Assembly (NCBI GenBank): GCA_015501595.1
Contig: JADNRX010001074.1
Coordinates: 1-14,958, forward strand
Length of the DNA: 14,958 bases
From: Hymenopellis radicata
Taxonomy: Eukaryota > Basidiomycota > Agaricomycetes > Agaricales > Physalacriaceae
Direction of reading: 5' to 3'
Part shown: positions 8,459 to 14,958 of the stretch, piece by piece
How the letters are laid out: every line of letters begins with the position of its first letter
Numbering within the stretch: position 1 is the stretch's first letter
Notes under the pieces: model-generated
What the model saw: the letters and a program-made list of their open reading frames with translations, nothing else
Database searches by the model: none
What the model was told of the DNA's origin: nothing
Position numbers and translations under genes: made by a program

Positions 8459-9147
8459 TTAGATAGGGTGGATCAGCCTGGTTCTTCTCCGCTTCTTAGC
8501 TTCTGACTGAGATTTGATTTTTTGAACCTCATACTCAAAAGACGTCGGCTTTAACCATTCGAGGTGAACTGGGAGGGTGTTCTCAGTCCTGCAGACTGGG
8601 CTTGACAAAAAGGTTAGCGTGAAACTTGGGAGAGGATGGAGGGTATATACACTCCTTTTTGCGTTGATAGGCTTTCATTACGCAGCCCTAAGAGGCGGTC
8701 ACAATAGCACAACCACAAAAGAATTGCTTAACTCACCTGTCCCAAAGCTTTTTCTTGCATGGGCAAGCGATAACGACGCTGAGCCTAATGTCGTCATCAC
8801 AACAGATCTATGGTGAGAAGGCGAAAAAGTTGGTTGACAAATAAGAGTCAGAAAAGTGACACTTACTGCATATGTGGTGTTTAGCTCCCAGCCGGGCTGG
8901 TCCTTTTGGTCATCGCAAAACATCTTGAATAGTTCTCATGCACGTTCCCTTCCTTGTGCTTTGTCTAAGATGCCCATATCAGTTTCTATAATGGCCTAGA
9001 GAAATCAGGTAAACAGAACTAGTGAGAACGATTGCATACCCATCGGCGTTGCCCGTCGGAAAAATCAGGCGGGGGAGATTGAAGCAGCTGCTTGAACGTA
9101 GGAGTTAGGACGTCTTTTATCGATATAAAAATAGCTACAAAAATTAA
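8459..9147 (-). pseudogene. Four-exon spliced gene of unknown function, one in-frame TGA
   Basis: Four segments join in frame on the minus strand through canonical introns. Exon 9040 upward (open to 9147; FKQLLQSPPPDFSDGQRRW) uses donor GTATGC. Intron 8996-9039 (44 nt) has CTGAT and ends TCTCTAG. Exon 8867-8995 (AIIETDMGILDKAQGRERA, then KMFCDDQKDQPGWELNTTYA) is followed by intron 8808-8866 (GTAAGT..CATAG). Exon 8737-8807 holds RLSVVIACPCKKKLWDR. Intron 8589-8736 (148 nt) has GCTAAC and CTGCAG. Exon 8459-8588 (VHLEWLKPTSFEYE, KKRRRTRLIHPI) ends in TAA. A TGA at 8936-8938 interrupts exon 2, readily explained by CGA to TGA. The gene may be dead, or translation may start downstream at MFCDDQKD. 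No start codon was found upstream and no family recognised. It ends tail-to-tail with the DUF6532-like gene. Confidence 0.6.
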
Positions 9148-9204
9148 TCATCGTCTATTATGCTCCTTTTGTTTGAATGAAATCAATTTTGATGCTTCTT
9201 CTGT

Positions 9205-9790
9205 TTGACTTTAAGTGTCTTTTAAGTTGTAAGAGATGTTCTTTTAAGGTGCTTGAGAGGCAGTTTATAGGCACTTAAAAGGCGATTTGGAGACACTTGA
9301 GTGGCAGTCGAAAGACACTTAGGAGAGACTTGAAAGATGATCAGCAGATACTTGAAAGGCAGTTGGAAGACAGTTGGAAAGCAACTTAAGCTAAGGTTCA
9401 TAATAATATATAATTTAAATCAACTCTATAGCAGTTGGAAGGCACTCGGAAGGCAGTCAGAAGATACTCAAAAGACAGTCAAAGGACACTCGAAAGGCAG
9501 TTGAGAAGCAACTTAAGCTAAGGTTCATGAAGACGTATACTTTAAGTCAGCTCTGTAACAGTTGGAAGGCACTCGGAAAGCAGTTAAGAAGCAACTTAAG
9601 AAGCAACTTAAGCTAAGTTCACGAAGACGTAGGCTTTAAGTTAACTTTAAAGAGTCTTGTAAGAGCTTTTAGAATGCCTTAAAGTATCTTAAGTTGCCTT
9701 AAAGCACTCGTCAATGTGAACCTTTGTTTTAAGCGTCTTATTAGCTTACTTATCTTTATTATCTTTTCATGTCTTAAGATGCTTTAAGTT
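9205..9790. repeat. Degenerate tandem repeat with higher-order units
   Basis: The block consists of variants of GGCAGTTGGAAGGCACTTGA interspersed with CTTAAG words. A larger unit beginning GCAACTTAAGCTAAGGTTCA recurs at 9381, 9508 and, slightly changed, 9603. CAGTTGGAAGGCACTCGGAA occurs in two of these units. It separates the minus-strand gene from the Ty3 fragment. No flanking duplication could be defined. Confidence 0.75.
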
Positions 9791-10045
9791 GCTTAAAGTT
9801 ACCTTAAGGCATATAGGCCTTTCAAGATGCAAGCAGACTGAATCTAAGTCCAACAAGGCTCCTACAGATCTGAAAGTATTTAAGAATTATGAATCACAGA
9901 ATGTGACAGGACCTTACCTAGAAACCTTCGACGTGGAAACCAAAAGCGAGATTGAACCTCTTAAATCAGAAGAATCTCCTATTGACCCCCTATTGAACGA
10001 GGATCCTTTCATTCTCAAACCTCGCCGCAAACTAAAGACAGACGC
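9789..10045 (+). pseudogene. Probable Ty3 polyprotein linker upstream of the protease
   Basis: An open frame of about 85 codons, acidic and serine/lysine-rich, ends in EDPFILKPRRKLKTDAS. A stretch like LKPRR.. upstream of the protease is what I recall from basidiomycete Ty3-type polyproteins. It lies directly before the GAGTA block and then the protease, so I infer it is the same polyprotein split by that block. The listed ATG is probably not the true start, since the polyprotein would begin further upstream. Confidence 0.45.
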
Positions 10046-10517
10046 GAGTATAGAGTATAAAAAATACTCGTAAATAAATGTGTACTCATTGTGCGAGTTA
10101 AGAGTATACTCGCAGATGAGTAGAGTAGAGTCTAGAGTATTTGGTGAGTAGTGAATCTACATCTAGTGCCATGAGTATTTAGTAGACTCATACTCATAAA
10201 TACTCATCACTTCATCTACATGCAATAGCTCAGCAGATATGTTGTAATCCTGCTCCACCTTTACCTCTAGTCTCAACAAAAGTTCTTACTAATATAAATA
10301 CGACTCAATATCCTACTTGCTAGCTTAAATAAATCTGCCGACTGTCTAATTTGGTGAGTATACTTAAGTATACTCAAGTATTTATATACTCAAGACTCAT
10401 AAATACTCGCGAGTAGAGTCTTGAGTAGAGTAGAGTCTTGAGTAGAGTCATGAGTCGTGAGTATTGGTCTTGAGGCATGAGTTACTCGCATGATGAATAT
10501 GAATATACTTGAGTATA
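10046..10517. repeat. GAGTA/TACTC-word block inserted in the Ty3 fragment
   Basis: About 470 bp are made mainly of GAGTA, TACTC, GAGTCTAGAGTA and ACTCGTA-type words in both orientations, giving strong self-complementarity. GAGTATA borders it at 10046-10052 and 10511-10517, and the inner ends show an imperfect inverted match starting AGTATA. This suggests an insertion, but in a region made of this very word a matching 7-mer could be chance. It separates two coding pieces of one retrotransposon. Confidence 0.65.
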
Positions 10518-10518
10518 A

Positions 10519-11316
10519 GCTCGTGTCCGTCTCTACCGCAAACGCGCTTCAGGATGTTCAGCAGTTGGAGTATCCATTCTATCAGTCCGAGGGCCCATAG
10601 GAAGTCTAGACGGTCCCATAGTCGATCAACGCCTAGATTCCTGCACGAATATCAGTCTCCTAGTGATGGAAACCTACGAGAAGTTAAAGAACAAACCAGC
10701 TATTCGCACAGGAAAAAAGATGATGCTCTGGCAGTTGACCAACAAAACTAGAGTGATTCAAGGCTACTGCGATTTGCCGATCTTCATGCAGATGAAAGAT
10801 GGAGCTATGGTAGAAACCACAGTGGAAGTTTTCCTGGTTTCAGAAATGTTCGTTCCTTTGTTGCTCAGAGAAGATTATCATATTAATTATGAACTATCGA
10901 TGACCAGACTAATCGAAGAAGGAACTTCAGTACATTTCGGAGAGACCAAATTCATTGTGTCAGCTCAGGCCGTTGAGAGCACGGACAATTGAAAAAATCT
11001 ACAAGCTAGCGCATACAGAATTGCACACTTCCTCAAAGCTAAGCTACATCGAAGACAGCAAACTCGAAGGCGAAGGATCAAGGAAAGAGATCTGGAGCGC
11101 AAAGGGACTGTGCGTGCTGCGAAAGATTATCGTCTGAAGCCCCACACGTGTGTGAATGTTGAAGTTGAAGGACACTTCGACGAGGACAAGGAATTCCTAG
11201 TAGAAAGAGGTCTTCTACCGTTGAAAGGATCAATGTACCTGGCTACACCGAATGTTCTAATAACGCCGGCTTACCGAAAAGTACTCATCATGAATCCGAC
11301 TCATACCAGACGATGA
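10519..11316 (+). pseudogene. Ty3-type retrotransposon pol fragment: retropepsin and pre-RT region
   Basis: A single frame runs from 10519 to the stop at 11314 with one internal TGA at 10990-10992. Landmarks are GVSILSVRGPIGSLDG, then LDSCTNISLL (catalytic Asp at 10636), TYEKLKNKP, MMLWQLTNKT, VPLLLREDYHINYEL, VHFGETKF, and after the TGA AHFLKAKLHRR, VRAAKDYRLKP, VEVEGHFDEDKEFLVERGLL and YLATPNVL. This is the aspartic protease of a Ty3-like element of basidiomycetes, which cuts the Gag-Pol polyprotein, followed by the region before reverse transcriptase. DSC in place of DSG appears normal for this family as I remember it. In the second motif the usual LLGED has become LLRED, which would spoil the fold. 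The TGA may derive from CGA. No reverse transcriptase, integrase or LTR is present, so this is a dead fragment. Confidence 0.8.
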
Positions 11317-11357
11317 AAAGCAAACGAGAGAGAAATCTTACTGATGGCTTGCTAGTT

Positions 11358-11365
11358 GTTGATCA
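11358..11365. repeat. 8-bp target duplication of the CGAGT MITE, left copy
   Basis: GTTGATCA directly before the TAGAG terminus, repeated exactly at 11782-11789. Confidence 0.93.
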
Positions 11366-11781
11366 TAGAGCATGCCACGAGTTTCGGCCAGCGCAGGTAA
11401 CTCACAGGTAACCTGCGACTCGCGACTCGCGACCCGGGTTCGCGCAAGTCGCAAGTTTGGAGTTGGAGCATTCTGCAAGTACTTGCGCAGGTTTCGGTAG
11501 TCAGTTAATATATAATGTTATGCATATAAACTGTGTTATCCATATGAATATGATTCAACAGAGCTACAATAGGCTATAGAGATGATGTTTGCATTTGTTT
11601 GACCTCAGTTGAAGGTGATACGAGTGTGTTATAGCTCAAAACTCGTCTCAAACTCGCAAACTTGCGAGTTTGAGACCTGCGACTCGCGAGTTTGAGACAA
11701 GTCGCAAGTCCAGACTTCAGATATGTAAACTCGCGCAAACTCGACCCGCCGGACCCGGGTTTAGACTCGTGGCATGCTCTA
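11366..11781. mobile_element. hAT-type MITE, 416 bp, built of CGAGT words
   Basis: It has perfect 17-bp terminal inverted repeats (TAGAGCATGCCACGAGT at 11366-11382; complement at 11765-11781) flanked by an exact 8-bp duplication, GTTGATCA. TAGAG fits the YARNG terminal consensus of hAT elements. The body is made of CGAGT/ACTCG words (GCGACTCGCGACTCGCGACC, CTCGCGAGTTTGAGAC), including a hairpin with a 15-bp stem and two-base loop at 11645-11676. It has no coding capacity. It lies just after the Ty3 pol fragment. Confidence 0.92.
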
Positions 11782-11799
11782 GTTGATCACCGCTAGAGT

Positions 11800-12005
11800 T
11801 TATAAGTCCGGTTGGGTCCGGTTGCGGCGCCCAAATTTGGAAGGACCGGCAACCGCAACTGGTTGCCCAACACGACTTTTTGCGTCAACCATAGACCGCA
11901 ATCGGTCCTTAACAAGGACCGGTTGCAACCGCGGTCTTTCACCGGTCTACAACCAGTTGGGACCCCTAGCGGTCGCGACCGGTTGTGACCGGTTGAAACC
12001 GACAC
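11800..12005. repeat. CCGGTT/AACCGG-word block
   Basis: About 200 bp are dominated by GGTCCGGTTG, GACCGGTTGCAACC and CAACCGGTC-type words in both orientations. It resembles the bodies of the other word-built elements, but no terminal repeat or duplication could be identified. TAGAG near 11794 could be one terminus. Confidence 0.65.
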
Positions 12006-12218
12006 CTCAACACGCTCTCGCAGCATCATTTATGCCCGTTGGTGGCCCCGAGCAATTGCGCAGGGGCTACCCAACGTGCATAAGCCACGGGGAGCAATGA
12101 TGGAGGTGGTGGGAATGATGAGAGTGTGGCGCGTCCATGTCCTCGTGTTGTCTGTGTCCGCGCGTCGTCATATCCTCGTTAGCCAGTCTGTCTTTTGAAT
12201 GAAAATAGAATAACATAC

Positions 12219-12376
12219 CTTTGCGGCCAGGATGCGTGCACCACGCCATCCTGAACATCGTCCTGTTGTCTTCTCCTGGTCAACTCGTCTGGTGGTTTCC
12301 GTGGAGACGACTGAGAGTCGTCTCCCGGTATACCCTCCTGCACCTCCTCCTTCTCCTCCCAGTCTTGTTGTTCGCA
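12219..12376 (-). CDS. Possible truncated exon, acidic and disordered, unknown function
   Basis: On the minus strand a frame without stops reads EQQDWEEKEEVQEGIPGDD, SSPRKPPDELTRRRQQ and VVHASWPQ, then meets a strong GTATGT donor whose first base is 12218. The composition (acidic, then basic and polar) suggests a disordered protein segment. A GGCTAAC branch-like site lies further along the presumed intron (about 12180), but a clean acceptor and following exon could not be fixed. Upstream the frame runs into the border of the giant inverted repeat, so the gene may have been cut by that insertion. The part of the frame that crosses the 12303-12325 hairpin encodes GDDSQSSP. A chance open frame is possible. 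Confidence 0.35.
12303..12325. repeat. Perfect 10-bp-stem hairpin
   Basis: GGAGACGACT pairs exactly with AGTCGTCTCC around the three-base loop GAG. It lies within the possible exon and is not followed by a T-run, so there is no sign that it acts as a terminator. Confidence 0.85.
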
Positions 12377-12796
12377 CCCTATGCACTAGGCTCTATCTAG
12401 ATACTATCTCATACAAGAGGGGAAGATGATTCAATATTGTCTCTAGCTAGAGATCTCTAATTAAAGGTAATATCTAGATACCCTCGGCATCGCTGGCAGA
12501 CCAGCAGCTAGCTGATGCCATACATGCCGGGTGGCTGGGCTGGGATAGGGCATTGGCAGATAGCTAATAATAGATAGATTCAGCAGGTACATATCCAATA
12601 ATAGATTCCTTCAATGAAGAGATTAGATATTGATAGAAGATGATCAGTGGACCCTGGGATGGGTAGGAGATGCCCTTGGCTACGCAATTGTGGCGCATTT
12701 TTGATCAGGGCAGGGCTGGGATAGATGAGGTGGGCAATACTGAATGCTGCTGTAGGGGGTGGCTGCTAGAGTGATGAAAACCTTTTTTATAGTTTT

Positions 12797-13033
12797 TTGG
12801 GCTGGGAATCCAATGGTGCAAACCATTTTGCGATAGCTTCAAAACTGGGAGAGATATTAGAGGTGCAAAAATGTGCTACACTTCTAGTAAGCTTTGTACA
12901 TAGCCTACAGCCTTGGACTTTGATACCTTTTAGAGATACTATAGAGCGATATCTGATATCATTTTCAGGTGATTTCATCGAAGGGTTCAAGAGATATATC
13001 AGGATGACTGCTCTATGGCCACTAGGGATATAG
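12797..13033 (+). other. Open frame within the left arm (78 codons), doubtful
   Basis: The frame includes NHFAIASKLGEILEVQK, TLIPFRDTIERYLISFSGDF and RYIRMTALWPLGI, with a protein-like composition. The corresponding right-arm sequence (about 14320-14530, minus) has one-base gains and losses (for example near GGGAGAG/GGAGAG, TTGGACTT/TTGGAACTT and CGAAGGG/CGAAAGGG) that break the frame. It may be a captured gene fragment or an old coding remnant, but it is not clearly a gene. No family was recognised. Confidence 0.2.
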
Positions 13034-13503
13034 CATAGGATCCTGCCACTCTGGGGACCTGAGACTTTGATACATCGTTTATAGTAGTACTAAACCTCTA
13101 TTTATGATATAGATAGTATCCCCAACCCAGTAGTCCATGTATAGATAGGTCCCCAGTGCTGTTTTAAGTATTTTCGCATTTTGGTTATTTAACATAGGAA
13201 TACCTTCTAAATTATATTGGGCTACCTTCATGCATTCATTTTCAACCTTTTCGCAAAAGGAACCATGTTATTTGGTGAAGGGACCAGTGTTTTAGAGGTT
13301 AGTCTTCCTCCTCACCGGAGTTTTGATCAAAATTCCCACGCTCTAAAGGGAGGATCGTCCACTCAATTTAACATGTCCCACACATGCTACTGCCTTCATT
13401 CCTTCTGTAGGACGTGTATATATGTTATATATATGATTTCCAGGTGCCAGACCAGTAATTCAATGAAGTAATCAGGTCAGAAACTCGTCATAAGCAGTGC
13501 AAA

Positions 13504-13828
13504 CAGGTTAAGCTACCTTCAGATAGTAATAGTTCATACTCTACTTCAAAGAGCACCCTAAAAAGTGTTCTTTCATAGATATATATCATATTGGATGAAG
13601 TAGGAGACATCTCTCATATGCTTCACATGAGAGGTAAGAAAGTGAAAATGCGCAGTAGACTAACTCTTGCATAACTGCTTTCAAGGCCTGAACAGGTTAT
13701 AGGACATAACTATTATCTGGTTGACTGATGTAATACCTTTCATATAACTCTAATAACAAGCTCAACTCGCATTTCATGTCTCTATCAATAGTCATAGAGT
13801 ATTGTTCAATTTATAGTAGGATAAGTAA
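13504..13828. other. Loop between the giant inverted arms, no gene
   Basis: This AT-rich spacer of about 325 bp has no long open frame. It has small local pairings (CTCTCATATGCTTCACATGAGAG near 13612). If the region were transcribed through, this would be the single-stranded loop of a 1.1-kb hairpin RNA. Confidence 0.5.
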
Positions 13829-14958
13829 GTCTGCACAGTTAAGGACGAGTTCTGACCTGATTACTTCATTAATTCTACTAGTCTGACACCTGAGATCATA
13901 TATATAACATATATACACGTCCTACAGAAGGAATGAAGGCAGTAGCATGTGTGAGACACGTTAAATTGAGTGGACGATCCTCCCTCTAGAGCGTGGGAAT
14001 TTTGATCAAAACTCCGGTGAGGAGGAAGACTGACCTCTAAAACACTGGTCCCTTCACCAAATAACATGGTTCCTTTTGCAAAAAGGTTGAAAATGAATGC
14101 ATAAGGTAGCCCAATACAATTTAGAAGGTATTCCTATGTTAAATAACCAAAAATGCAAAAATACTTAAAACAGCACTGGGGACCTATCTATACATGGACT
14201 ACTGGGTTGGGGACACTCTCTATATCATAAATAGAGGTTTATTACTACTATAAACGATGTATCAAAGTCTCAGGTCCCCAGAGTGGCAGGATCCTATGCT
14301 ATATCCCTGGTGGCCCTGGAGCAGTCATCCTGATATATCTCTTGAACCCTTTCGATGAAATCACCTGAAAATGATATCAGATATCGCTCTATAGTATCTC
14401 TAAAAGGTATCAAAGTTCCAAGGCTATAGGCTATGTACAAGGCCTACTAGAAGTGTGGCGCATTTTTGCACCTCTAATATCTCTCCAGTTTTGAAGCTAT
14501 CGCAAAATGGTTTGCACCATTGGATTCCCAGCCCAAAAAACTATAAAAAAGGTTTTCATCACCCTCAGCAGCCACCCCCTACAGCAGCATTCAGTATTGC
14601 CCACCCATCTATCCAGCCCTGCCCTGAATCAAAAAATGCGCCACAATTGCGTAGCCAAGGGCATCCCCTACCCATCCCAGGGTCCACTGATCATCTCCCA
14701 TCAATATCTAATCTCTTCATTGAAGGAATCTATTATTGGATATGTACCTGCTGGATCTATCTATTATTAGCTATCTGCCAATGCCCTACCCCAGCCCAGC
14801 CACCCGGCATGTATGGCATCAGCTAGCTGCTGGTCTGCCAGCGATGCCGGGTGTATCTAGATATTACCTTTAATTAGAGATCTCTAGCTAGAGACAATAT
14901 TGAATCATCTTCCCCTCTTGTATGAGACAGTATCTAGATAGAGCCTAGTGCAATAGGT

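Larger units (their letters stand above)
4265..8466 (+). pseudogene. DUF6532-like gene, split by three transposon insertions and a 20-bp duplication
   Basis: Exon pieces read in order. About 4265-4577 holds HLDKLQVQAL before a GTAAGT donor and is interrupted by a MITE at 4311. About 4821-4944 holds YFFESVARSMFMEGRKK and LPLVFMALMMT. 8007-8193 holds HCLTEWRDGTQRRADF and YLYHL. 8242-8334 holds NKTFLLEVAVSDALSSLDF, then probably a last short exon from 8418 to about 8466. The pattern ..PL..AL..T....L.EW..GT.....F....Y...Y..H. is that of DUF6532, a basidiomycete domain of unknown function; I infer this from memory. Intron 8194-8241 (48 nt) has GTAAGT, GCTGAC and CTCTTAG. A 20-bp tandem duplication at 8102 shifts the frame within exon 8007-8193, and the acceptor before 4821 is missing. 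It is therefore probably dead. The true start was not found. Confidence 0.62.
12382..14952. mobile_element. Giant foldback element with ~1.1-kb inverted arms
   Basis: The left arm (12382 to about 13503) and right arm (about 13829 to 14952) are reverse complements over their whole length, with scattered substitutions and one-base indels. Outer ends share TGCACTAGGCTCTATCTAGA, then CTCTAGCTAGAG (a perfect palindrome at 12441) and GATGCCATACATGCCGGGTG. Inner ends share AATGAAGTAATCAGGTCAGA. Total length is about 2.57 kb. No transposase is recognised, so it would be a non-autonomous TIR element. Outside TGCACTAGG the flanks diverge (left ACCCTA, right ATAGGT), but with only six bases to the window edge the target duplication cannot be assessed. 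It may interrupt the exon at 12219-12376. Confidence 0.9.

Noticed and set aside
8577..8816. Plus-strand open frame of 79 codons
   Set aside because: It overlaps exons 3-4 and an intron of the better-supported minus-strand gene and has no recognisable features.
9205..9790. CRISPR array
   Set aside because: Units are degenerate, there are no unique spacers of constant length, and the context is eukaryotic.
10046..10518. Secure 8-bp target duplication around the GAGTA block
   Set aside because: Only 7 bp (GAGTATA) match, and the block itself is made of this word, so the match could be chance.
11794..12030. hAT-like ends for the CCGGTT block, starting at TAGAG near 11794
   Set aside because: No matching right terminus and no 8-bp duplication was found.
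13217..13471. Second open frame in the left giant arm, and its right-arm twin (13861-14067 minus)
   Set aside because: The frame is kept for part of its length in both arms, but that follows from recent shared ancestry of the arms, and the sequence resembles no known protein.

Overview
The window looks like a gene-poor, transposon-rich stretch of a filamentous fungal genome, most likely a basidiomycete (Agaricomycotina). Three things point there: short introns of 44-60 nt with GTAAGT/GTATGC donors, CTRAY-like branch sites and YAG acceptors; a Ty3-type pol fragment whose style I know from Agaricomycetes; and a gene resembling the basidiomycete DUF6532 family. Nothing bacterial was seen: no operons, no Shine-Dalgarno starts, no CRISPR. 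All family names come from reading translations by eye, without a database search.

Layout. 1-530: broken fragment of the acetyl-CoA carboxylase carboxyltransferase domain (minus strand). 531-2380: no recognisable gene, with a 22-bp tandem repeat at 1301. 2391-3790: a repeat shared with 6437-6560, then a head-to-head inverted pair (foldback family, copy 1). 4265-8466: a DUF6532-like gene (plus strand) split by three insertions: a TA-flanked MITE, a GGTTA/CCGGTT-word element, and a 3,003-bp element inside an intron that would otherwise be about 51 nt. The last has an 8-bp target duplication and hAT-like ends. It carries GGTTA-rich arms, a tRNA-like module at the inner edge of each arm, and a second foldback copy in its middle. 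8459-9147: a four-exon spliced gene of unknown function (minus strand), convergent with the previous gene and carrying one in-frame TGA. 9205-9790: degenerate tandem repeat. 9789-11340: remains of a Ty3 pol (linker, retropepsin, pre-RT region), split by a GAGTA-word block at 10046-10517 and followed by a 416-bp hAT-type MITE with a perfect 8-bp duplication. 11800-12005: CCGGTT-word block. 12219-12376: possible truncated exon. 12382-14952: a very large inverted repeat (arms about 1.1 kb, loop about 325 bp) running to the window edge.

The main theme is a set of blocks, each written in its own short, self-complementary word (GGTTA, CCGGTT, GAGTA, CGAGT, and CTTAAG/CAGTTGGAAG). Two of them are demonstrably the bodies of short-TIR elements with 8-bp duplications and TARRG/TARAG-type ends, which suggests that the others are also non-autonomous hAT-like elements with expanded subterminal repeats. 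No intact transposase is visible, so all would depend on enzymes encoded elsewhere. The protein-coding remnants are mostly disabled by insertions, small indels and CGA-to-TGA type stops.
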